Of a stretch of 64,000 nt of DNA, positions 13,001 to 25,000 are shown piece by piece. The translations under genes and the position numbers were made by a program. This DNA is from Hippophae tibetana (lineage: Eukaryota > Streptophyta > Magnoliopsida > Rosales > Elaeagnaceae). The notes beneath the pieces were generated by a model, which saw only the letters and a list, made by a program, of their open reading frames with translations, did not search any database and was not told the origin of the DNA. The stretch spans positions 310,001-374,000 of the forward strand of contig CM072806.1 of the NCBI GenBank assembly GCA_037013495.1, written 5' to 3'. Position 1 is the first letter of the stretch. Each line of letters opens with the position of its first letter.

Positions 13001-16000
13001 AATAACTTCATGAACATAATTAGGGAACCTATATCGGATCAAGGTTACGCATAAAAGCCTTATAACCTGGTGAGAGACTTTTATAGGAAACAAAGTTGTA
13101 TATGGGGTTGTTTGTACAAGATCTTACACCTTTCCTTACAATAGTTGGCAATTGACAAATTCAAATCATTAGGAGGAAGCTCAACAATAGATCACCATTG
13201 AGGAATGCATTCTTAATATCCAATTGATAGAAAGGTCAATCCAAGTTAAATGTTAGGAAGAGAAGAACACGAACAATATTGAGCTTTGCTATACGTACAA
13301 AAGTTTCTTGATAGTCAATCCAATATGCTTCAGTGAATCCCTTAGCCATAAGACGAGCCTTGAATCTTTCTATACTGTCGTCTACTTTGTATTTGACTGT
13401 AAAAATCCACATACACCCAACAACTCGTATTTTAGGTGGTAGTTCTGTGATCTCTCAAGTCTTGTTTTTCTCTAAGGCACCAAGTTCTTTAAGAATGGTT
13501 TTCTTCCATTCAGTTACCTGAATAACTTCATGAACATAATTAGGGAACCTATATCGGATCAAGGTTACGCATAAAAGCCTTATAACCTGGTGAGAGACTT
13601 TTATAGGAAACAAAGTTGTATATGGGGTTGTTTGTACAAGATCTTACACCTTTCCTTACAATAGTTGGCAATTGACAAATTCAAATCATTAGGAGGAAGC
13701 TCAACAATAGAAGGTTCAGTTATGTTATCTTGTGAATTGTCAGAGTGGCCTGCACTCAAATTTGACTACTACATTGGCTCAAGATATGCTTGGTTCTCCA
13801 TTCTATCTTGAGGTCTTCTCCTCCAAGAGAAAACAAGAAGATCATTGTTTGGGACATGGATGTTTAGATCTATTAGCAGAGGTGTTGAGGATTCATTGGG
13901 ATTATTAGGAGCATTAATTTGAGCCATTGATTCACTCTCTGTAATTTGCGGGATATGATTTGAGATAGAATTTGTGGGAGACTGAGTATTCCAAAGCTAG
14001 TATTCATTGTCATTCTCCCCCTGAATGACAGGTTTGGAATAGTACGGATATTGTTCAAAGAATGTGACATTCATTGTATTATAGAACTGTTTTGTGATAG
14101 GAGAGAAGCATTTGTATCCTTTCTGGTATGATGAATATCCTAAGAATATGCATTTGATGGCTCTGAGATCAAGTTTACCCCTATGATATACATAGACATA
14201 AGCAGAACATCCGAATATTTTAAAGAGAATTTGGGCCACGATTCTGGTGTGTGGGTATGACTCAAGCAGAGTGCTAATAGGTATTTTGAAAGTGAGGACA
14301 CTAGAGAGCATTCTATTGATAAGATAGGTAACTGTAAGGACAACTTTCCCCAGAAATGTTGAAGGACATAGGTTGTGAACATAAGAGATCTAGCTACCTC
14401 GAGAAGATGCCTATTCTTCCTTTCAACCACCCCGTTTTGTTGAGGTGTGTCAACACAAGAGCTTAGATGGACAATCCATTGACTTAACAGATAATCACTA
14501 AGAATGGAAGCAAAGTATTCTTTAACATTGTCAGTTTTCAATACTTGGATTTTTGTTTGAAATTGGGTTTGAATCATGGTATTAAAATTTTTAAAGATTT
14601 GACCTGCTTCAGATTTTTATTTCATGAAAAATAACTAAGTGATTCGAGTATGATCATCTATAAATGAAATGAACCAACGTGTCTCTGTTATGTTTTTTAT
14701 TTAAGAAGATCCTCAAATATAAATTTGAATTAATGAGAAAGTATGTGATTTTTTATGTGGAAGATTAAAATATGAATTTGTAACATGTTTTGAAAATTGA
14801 CAAACTTCACATTTTCAATTTTTATTTCTAAAGGATGAAGGGAAAAGTTTTTTCAAATACAGGAAATTAGGATGAACGAGGCGATAGTGATTCAACATGA
14901 TTTCACCATCGTTATTGGACTTAAGATTTAACAAAGCTTTATTCTAATAAGGAACCTCAGACACAACTTGGAAGACTTGTCTTACTAAAAGGTCTTCACT
15001 TTTAAGGAGATAGAATCCGGAGTACTCTTTAACACTGCCAATCATTTTCCCCAAATCCAAGTCTTGAAATTCAGATAAATTATGAACAAATTTAGCCACA
15101 CAATTTTTATCATGAGTTAGTTTAGTAATTGATAAGATATTACAATCAAGGGTGGGAAAAAAAGGACAGAGAATAAAGGTATTTGAAATTTTTGTTGAAC
15201 CAATCCCTGTTACTTTGGATACTTATCCATTGACATTTCTAACAGTGTGTCCTTTGTAGGTTTTAAGATTCATGAGAAGGGAAGCCTCACCTGTCATGTG
15301 GTCCAAAACACCTGAATCAACAATCCATGATCTCATAACCTGTTTCACACTCAGAGCGTTGGGGGTGTTACCTGATTGAGCTATAGTGGAAGATGATGTT
15401 GGCAAGGATTATCCAAATATTTTCTGGAGGAGATCAATTTGTTCCTTGCTAAACAGAGCAGTTTCAAGTGACACAGTTCCATAGGTTGTGGAGGCAGTAT
15501 TTCCATGGTTTTCTTTGTTGATGTCCCGTGCGGAGGGTGGCTTCCAATCAACTGGTTTTCCATGAATTTTCCAGCAGGTTTCCTTAGTGTGACCAGGTCT
15601 ACGACAATGGTCACACCAAGGCTTCCTCTTCGAGGACGTTTGTTTGCATTCTGAGATTGCTGGTGTCCATGAATAGCAAGCACATACCCTTTTTCAATCA
15701 CTGAAATGGCAGATTGAGGACCCATCATCACCTTTTTTCGACTCTCCTCTTGACGAACTTCGTAGAAGGTTTCACGAATGCTTGGTAAGGGTTTTACTCC
15801 TAAAATTCTACCTCGTACATCATCAAGATCTTTATTGAGCCCCATCAAAAATTTGAAAACTCGTTTCTTGTCAACATCAAGTGAGAGTTAAAGTATTAGG
15901 TCACTGATGACTCTCCTTGACGAAGATCATGGAGGATGTTTTCGATCTCAAATAGTTCAAACATATTATCAGAACTGGAATAAGTATATCTGACGACATC

Positions 16001-19000
16001 ACCATATTGTTCTCAAATTTCTACGCTCTGTATTTCAGATCGTCTTTGTTCGGGGCTGCAGCATCTTCAGTGAGGTAATTGTCTTTCATCTTTTATCTTT
16101 CCGCATATAAACATCATGACGGATTGGGACCACTGAAGGTAATTATGCTCATTTAATTTGTGACTGGTGATAGGCCAAATATTGTTTTCTATGGGACCTC
16201 CATTGGAACCAGTCATGACAAGTTTTCCTGTGGCCATTGATGCTTGATCTGTCGTGAAATTGATGTTATTTCAATTTGGACTTATTTGATATGTGGGTTG
16301 ATTGGGCCTACCAATTTGGGCAATTTTGGTTTGATTGGGCCTACTAATTTAGGTTGATATGTGGGATGATTGAACTAATTTGGTTGTATTAGTTGATGGT
16401 GGTAGTTGATATGTAGGCTGATATGTGGATTGATTCTCGAATGTCGATTCGACAGCTGAAAAAACTTGTAGAACATAACCCTGGCTACAGCTTGTTGGGA
16501 AATGGAGGATAACGGTAACTGAAGGGCAACGACGATGGCGACTGAGTAAATAGAAATCGCCGAAGTGGAAGACGACGGCGACTGGGTTCACAATATTTTG
16601 TCCAACAATATCCATAGTATTCACGATATTTTGTCCAACAATATCCATAGTATTCTTGACATTTTCTTGACAATCTCCAACACTCTTGATATTTTTGCCC
16701 AATGATGGGGTATCACACACCGATGTCAAGGTGTCCAAAAACTCAACAACGTCGCAACAATGTCGGTGTTTTCATCATTGGATACTGCAATTTAAACTTG
16801 CAACACTAAGCATGAGATGCTCCACTCCCTAGATAGTGAGGTTTGTTAAGCACAAACCTCGTTCAAAATCCATGGTTAAAACTTAGTTATTATTGATGCT
16901 TATATTTCATAAGAGGGAGGAGGGGGGGCCACACGGGAACAAGGAAAATGTTTTGAGTGTTCTTCATGGACATTAACAAATAAGATCACCTTAAGGCAAT
17001 GCAATTAACAGATCACCAATTTAATTGAAAATAAAGTAGCATAAAAGCTCAGTTGCAGCAACAGTAAACTCAACAAAAGAATCACGAGTACTGACACATG
17101 AAACTTACAAGAGCATCTTGGCCAACCCATGAATATGAAGCTTGCCGAGTGGCAGCCCAGAAAATTGCAAACCCCACACTGATAAATAATATGCCAAGTG
17201 AGAAAATAGAAACCACCCCGAAAAATGGCACGTTTAATGTCTTTTTCCCACAGCACTTCCATTTACTGGTCAACAAAATGCAAAAGAACAAAAGCAGAAA
17301 TAAATGGAATTGTTGAATATCATTCACATTGTCCTAATTTTTACCGCAGATACAAAAGATTAGCAAGCATACCTTAAAATCAAGGTCACAATACAATTAT
17401 GCATTCCCTGCAAACAAAAACTAAACAATTCAGCAGGAGGTAGAAGTAAACTTACAGAACCTAGAAACAATGATTAACCAGCAACACTGGCTTAAGTAGA
17501 AAAGGAAATATGATGAGTCTAAGCTGATTGAATTTTGTTTGTATTTTTCACCATAGAAACAGGCATTAATACATGAGCTCTACATGAATTGAATTTCTAG
17601 ACAATGGAAGCTAAAATGGGGGAGAAAAAATATTAAAAAAGGCAAGTGACCGCAATGTGTCTGTATGAGTAGATCTATGAGTAGCTGTCCACTAAGGTCA
17701 CTGACCAATGAGTTGCACTTCTTTTCTCAAATATGTTTTAACACTATGTCATATCCACAAAAATAGTGTAAAAAGTTGGGACCGTTCATACTGTCGCTTA
17801 AAAATAACTCTTATCTTTTCATTTCATTGCAAAGTTATGGAAACTGTAGTCAATAAGTTATTGTTTGATATTCTATGTCAAAACAAATAATGCATGGAAC
17901 ATTTAAAGAAAACAATTGATTACATACAATAAAGCCCTCATAAGAACACTGAAAATCCATATTAAGCACTTCATCTGTGAAAGCACAACAGAGTACCGAT
18001 AGTATCTTTTATAACAATGAGTATCTACGTATATGGGCAGAGCAGTATGGTGTTGTGGAACCGTAGGATGGACAATTCTTTCGGTCTTGTGAATGGAGAG
18101 GAATGAGAGCACTTTTTGAGACAGTGAGAATGATATCAACTTTTTGATGGGGAAAGTTATGTTTCTGGTGTCATCTTAAGCATCAGTTTCTGAAACTTAG
18201 AAAGCTTACTCAGAGTTTTCTATAAACCTTAATTAGGAAGCCTGTATATCTTAAATAGAGAGGTTGGTGTTTAGTAATTGATGGTTATTAAATGGTATAG
18301 CTCGCAGCTAGGGGTTTCTTTCGCAAGTGGATTACTAGTCACATTGTAATTTTGTAATTATTACATACATTATATATGATGTTTCTTATCAAAAAAATAA
18401 AATAGATAGGTACGTGGAGAAACTGAATTAAAAAAAATAAAATTAAGAAATCAATCAAATATCAACACCAGGCCTAAGCATCCAATATTCGTATATAGAT
18501 TAATCCATCTGCAGGAATGTTACTATGTCGAACTAATTGCACTATGAGCTGAATTCCAACAAGTTTCTAGCCATTAAACAATGGCATGCAGGCCTAAGCA
18601 TCCTACTTGGTTCATAAACATCGGTACAACCAGGAAATATTTTTTAAAAAAATAGAAAAGAAAAAGTTAAATTTCCCAAATCAGCGCAATACTAAGCAGT
18701 TTCATGCGAAACACAAAACTTACACCAGACTAATTAATTTCCATATAAACTTAAACAAATTTCTAGATAAAATTCAATTTACTCCATAACACTCTTTCAT
18801 CAACCTCACTGCAAGTTGAAACTTAAAGCATCCAGCATACTATGATTGATAACAACACTTTATGAAGTTTTAGTCTGAGTCAGCCACATTAAAAAGATAA
18901 TGTCGAAATCAATATTCTCAAGAAGAAATCAAGTAGCATACTGATTCATGTTACCTCAACTCCACCAATGCAGAAAAGAACAATCAGCACCCACATAAAC

Positions 19001-22000
19001 CAAGTCGACATAAAAAAGTACAGTAGAACCAGAAAAGTGGATGCGGATATGACAAACATTACAGCTCCCTTAGCACTAACATCAAGAACTTCTTTCTCAG
19101 AATCATCTTCTGCTCCAGCCTTACAAGATTCCTATATAACGAAACAGAAGAATATTAATACTTAACATAATATCCTCTCAAAAAAAAGGAAAAAAAAATA
19201 CTTCAGCAGACTCTAATCACATTGTATGATAATCAAAAAATTTAGAAATATTATAGTTTGTAGACAAAAAATATCATATTTGGACGGCATTTTTTCATTC
19301 ATGGGGTTTACCATTCCTTTCTACGGAAAGAAACTTTTTTAGTGTTGTGTGCATTACTTGTAACAACAATAAAAAATAGAACCATCAGAATTATTTAGCA
19401 TTTTTATTAAAATGCAATTGCACGCTCTGAAGCTACTTATTACAAAAGCAAAGGAAACACCTATATAAAGGTCCACAGCAAGAGTATACATTGTGTAGCA
19501 TGAAATTTAGTTTTGATTCTGTACTCCATGAAATATAGACATCAATAACATTTTGAGCATTTCTTGTGACACCAATAAAAAAAATAGGATCAACAAGATT
19601 TCTTCACAAATGAATAATTGTAATTGCCATGCTCTAAAGCTACGTATTCCAAAATGAAAGAAGCAAAGGCATAAATGTCAACAACAAGAACATAAAATAT
19701 CTGACATAAAGAAAGGGCATATATGTATATCTAGTAGACAAAACATATGCATAAGCATAGCTGGAGCAGAAATTGACAAGTATACAAAGCAGATTCTAAT
19801 ATAATTCATAGCAGCTTATGAAACCTTTGGTGATGACAACTCATTGTAACGCTCATCAGCTGGCTCAGAAGCAGTAATTTCGGACCAAATTGATGCTAAA
19901 ACAAGTGTACCAACAGCAACCATCCATAAGAAGATCACCGAGAAATCAACAACAGGACGTTTTGGAGAATACAATAGAAGCTCAACTGGATTAGAAAATT
20001 GCACACATTAGGGATACAGACATCAGTGATATTCAAAGATTCAAATGCACTGCTTAAAAATCTATCATTGACAGGTAACACTGAACAGATACATATAAAA
20101 CTTACAGTGGCGTTCCCTGACCAAACTTTCCTGGAAGTGAATTGAGACCAACCTTAAATTAGAGCTTAGTAGCACTAAACCCTATGAATCATCTACTGTG
20201 TTATGGGGATTGTAAAGCAAAAAACACATAGAAGACCTTGCAGAAATCTTAAACACTCAACAATACAACACGAAAAGGCCAAGCAATTAGACAGCTAGAT
20301 GAAATTTATAAAAGCCAACTTTGGCAGTGGATCTCAGTAAAAACTTCCCTGATATCTATTTCACACCAAAATTAGCCTCGAAACTCTTCAAATAGACATT
20401 CAAATTATGAAAGTTTCCTTTTGACCACAAGCGAGAAAACGATGGTGCCAGTTGCATATTCCCTTTTTCTAGCAACTTGAAACCTTAAGAATCCCTATTT
20501 GAACTCACTCAAAAGATAGCTCAAATACTTTGTTTCAAAAAAAGCAGAATCTTGTGAAACTACTTATGCTTTGTACGTAAGATTGTTGTCTTCGGAAAAC
20601 GTAGTGTGAGGGATACTTTCTATAGTCTCTTTATGGTGGTTTTGGAAATTTCAAGATGGATAGAATATTTAAGATAAATTTATTAATGTCTTTACTTGGG
20701 GTAATTTGGATGGAGACAAATAATAGATATTTGAAGATAAAGAAAAGCCTTTTGAAGAATCGAGGATTAGTGTTATATAATGTTGTCTTGTGGCCATCTA
20801 ACTCCACTTTGTTTCAAGGAATGTTTTGTTATTTGTTAGATTATCACATGTATTGGTTTCGTAGCCACTTGCTCTATTTTTAGATTTTCTACTTTAGTTC
20901 TCTTTCAATGAAGTTTATGGTTCTTGTTTCAATATATATATAACAAAGTGAGCAATAGTGCTCGCAAAACCCAGTCACATAAATTAAGCTAATTTAGTTC
21001 AATTTTAAGTTTTAAGGTTTAGTTTTAACATTATAGGGTTTAGAAGCTAACATTAGGGTTGATAATTCCCATATAGGGAATAGAATTTGTTAATTATTTG
21101 TAACTTTTATGCTCAATTTTTTATTGTGTATACTCAATTTTTAAGATGAGACAAATTTGTCCTTGTTCTTACTTTAATGTGAGCAACAGTGTCCACTGTA
21201 TACATGCGTGTGTGTTTATATATGTATTTGGAATGACTAAGTTTAGAGTTGATTCAATACTCTTGCACTTTGTACTTCATTTCATTGATTTTGCTGCTAG
21301 GGTTTTATATTAGATGGACCATATTCCTCCTAGGTCATAGTTTTGCTAACTTCTAAGCCGGCCTTGAATTCATAAAGCATACATCTGGTCTGGTTTCAAA
21401 TGGGGACAAGTAGTTTGATAACTACTATGCATTTCAGGCTACATAATAAACCACATGTGTGATTTCTAACTATATATTCTATCCGTGTGAAAAAGAAAGT
21501 TTGGCATCTTATGGAACCAAACATACTTCAATGTCATGCATGTCTGCATTTAACGTATAGGCCAAAGTCTCCAATAAAAAAAATTACATTTATGTATACT
21601 TGGTGCATTGTATCGAAAAAATTAAGTATAGTCGAATTGGATTGAAAAATATTGAATTGTATTATAATTAGTTTATAGAGTGTTTAATGAAAATCTATAT
21701 GATATAGTCGAATAAAATTGATGATAAATATTTTAATAAAAATAATTATATTTAAAGTATAACGTAATTTTTTTAATTAATTTTCATACATATCAACATA
21801 ATTTAAGTATAAAACTTTATTTAAATAAGGATTTAATATACTTTTTATATTCTTTTACATTTCAAAAATTAAAAAAATATTTTAAATTTGATGAAAGAAA
21901 AAGTCAGGATACATTATTTTAAAATTAAAAATTCACACGTACAAAGTCCTAGTTCAATATGACTTCGACCACTCTTCAGTGGGTTAAAATTTATACATAA

Positions 22001-25000
22001 TGTATAATTTTTATTTTGTATAATATGATCTAGTTCAAGACCAAACGCATGAATGTACAAAAATTATACAATCAGACTCTTTTATACTGTATAGCAAACA
22101 TCATGTTCGGCCCAAAATAACCTGATGTAAAACAAGCAGCAAACACAGGTACAGGACTACCTGTCCATGGTTAGGCATGTAAATTCAGAGGTCTGGCCCA
22201 GCCTGAGCCCAAAAGGATTCCTACGCCCTGCCTCAACCTCAAAATACACAGATTTGATCAAGCCAGACCCTTTTTGGGCCTAATCAAGCCTTAAGTTGGA
22301 GATTGTCATTAGAATTTTGGGCAGGGCAGGCCAAAGTTATGTGCTTACTCATTATTTTGCAATCAACTACTCATTAGGCTAATCTAGCAAAAATCTGAAC
22401 CATTATGCCACTACAAAAAAACTAGCTACTATCCATACTCTACATTACATGATGTGAATTATGAAGTCTGATACTAGTTTAAAATTTTCAGACGCACCTT
22501 TACTTCCATCTGCTATAGCTTTTTTAAGATTGTCTCCTCCTGACTTAGGAATCATCACTACAGGTATCGTAATATTCAAAGCAGTGTCCTTCTCAGAACA
22601 AACCATCTTGTATAGATCTGAAAATGTAAGAGAGGGGGAGGAAAGAGTCAGAATTCAGCATTTAAGATAACAGAATGCTCTGCATCTCAGTTGTGACTTA
22701 TGATTCCAATCTCGACTGATGTATCAGTCATCCAGCCGTGAAATGAGACTGCTGAATGCAAGTGGGTCCCACCAGTGGGATGAAATCCACCATAGTCGTG
22801 AAAGTGTCACAATAGCAATAACCATGTATGCTCTTGAAATTAATAGTAACAAAAAAATTAAGAATATGCAAGTCAACTGGCCACCAAAACTCTTTTTCCT
22901 TTTTATTTTCCACCATACATCCATCTAATATCTATTTTCAAAATATTTGATTAAAAATTCAATTTGGTAATAGTACAAGAGAAATAAAAAAACATATACT
23001 GCTGATGCAGAATAAGTCAGATACATATTGCATAAAATGATTAAACAAATGATATCAATCCAGAAACCAAAAGATTAAAGAAAATGGCAAGCTGATTTTA
23101 AAGGAAGCAGCCTTGCAAAAGCTTATTTAGACAGATCTAAATCCTTCACTCATTCTAAAAGCACATCAATACCCATAGACTATTAAAAACAATTTAAATA
23201 TTTTAAAAAAAACTAACAATACATTATGATTAGGGTGGGCTGCAAGAGATCATTTTGCAGCATGTTATGTTCTTTCCATATGGAGACTTACAACTACTTT
23301 TATATTTTTTTAATCAAAATAAGCAACCAACATCCTGGCTCAACCAACATAAAACAGAGATTTGACTTTAGAATCTGAACTCTTGGACATCATCAGTTTT
23401 AACTGCAACAATTTAACAATGAAATATATCATACTTTTATGACCAATAAAATATCATACTTTAAAAAAGAAGTTTTCAGAAACAAATTATGAAATGTTTG
23501 TGAAAAAGTGTGTGCAATAAAGATGAAGACCTTCTTTGTCATTTATCACCAGCAGTACAGCAGCACCTCCTGACTGTGCAACACTTGCCTTAACCGTGAA
23601 GTCACACTCACCGCGTGCGGACAAGCCTATGGAACCAGATAACTGCAAAAGGACAAATGGGGCCAACTAGAATTTGTAACTAAATATTAAATGGATGGAT
23701 TTTTTTTTAGGAAAAGTATTGTGATAAATAATTTTCTTATAATTTTAAGAGGCTAATGAAGTACATTTTGCTTATGCTAGTTAAGATGGACAATCCTCAT
23801 ATTGTAAAAGTATCCTTCTATAGAACAATTTTGAATAAGGCTTAAGGTCTCTACAAGTCCATAAATTCTTCAAAGGTATAACTTTAATCTTCTATCTTTT
23901 AAGGTATACACCTATAGTTTTCTAATTCATTCAAAGTTCTAATCAAGTTCAAATATATTTTTCAAGGAGAAAATAAAACAAAAAAAGTAAATATATATAT
24001 TCAATTTATATTTGGAATAAAAAAAAGATTATATCCAATTTTTTTTGTATTTTTAATTTTTTTCTTTTTTTCAATTTTCTGTTTTTTAAAAAATTTAATT
24101 TTTTTAAACTTCTGCATTAAAAAAAATTACAATTTTTCCCCCTTTTTAAGTTATTGATTTTTATTTTTTATTTTTTGCATTTTAAAAATCAAATTTTAAT
24201 ATCCATTTAAAAAATAATTTTATTTTTCAATTTCGAATTTGCCCTTTAAAAAATACTTATTTAGATTTGATTGAGACTTTTTAAAGAATTAAACAACCCT
24301 AGATGTATATCTTAAAAGATATACATCTAAATTGTTTGAATAACATTGGCTCGAGACTAAAAGTTGTTAAAGAACCACCTTCTATAGAACAATTTAAATG
24401 CTATTAAAGTTCTTCAACATTTGAAAACTAAACAATAAAAGAAATAGATGCAGTTGAGAAGAATAAACAGAAAACCTTAGAAGAGGAAGCAGAACAGCCA
24501 TTTATAGGATCTAAGAAAACAGCTGGCCATTTCGATGCTTTTTTAGCATCAGAAGGCAATAAAGCCCCAAATCTGGCATTAACCCCAACAAAAGTGGCAC
24601 CTTGACGACCATTAACCCAGTACCCAACCTTGACCTGAAATGTTAAAACACGGAAATAAGTATTAAGTGGATCAGCAATTGTAAATTGTAATGGTTTAAC
24701 ACAAGAATAAAATTTAATGAAGCACCCAATAACAGATAACCAAACAATATCAGAGTAGATATGACGAAGGGAAGAGGTAACAAGCTCTGAGCCAAAACTG
24801 CTTCAGAGGTAAAGAAACAACACTAAAATTGTTTTTCTATTCATTAACCAGAAAAGCAATTCTCTGAGAGAATTGTTTTACAAGGAAAACTGTTGAAGGA
24901 TTGTATTGTCCCACATCGACTAAGCGTTCGGCTGTAGTGCAGTTTATAAGTGTGGGCAATCCTTAACTCAATGAGATCTTATTGGATTGAGTTAGGCCTT

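Larger units (their letters stand above)
8510..16260 (-). mobile_element. Ty1/Copia retrotransposon in SPPL intron 8 (Copia-2), interrupted
   Basis: Reading the minus strand from right to left gives gag (ATG about 16237), zinc-knuckle and protease region (15.2-15.8 kb), integrase (14.0-14.6 kb), RT start (12.7-13.7 kb, duplicated), RT end (9.2-9.7 kb), RNase H (8.7-9.2 kb), a polypurine tract (AAGGGGAG) and an LTR starting TGTAGA at 8706. The RT is broken by a Gypsy fragment and minisatellite at 9690-12670, with about 200 bp of RT lost. No matching 5' LTR was seen next to the gag start, so that end is truncated or highly diverged. Confidence 0.88.

Noticed and set aside
12813..13521. Two identical 62-codon plus-strand frames
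   Set aside because: They are antisense to Copia-2 RT and identical only because of the 520-bp duplication.
22719..22928. Overlapping open frames on both strands in SPPL intron 3
   Set aside because: No conservation signal; opposing frames of equal length suggest chance.
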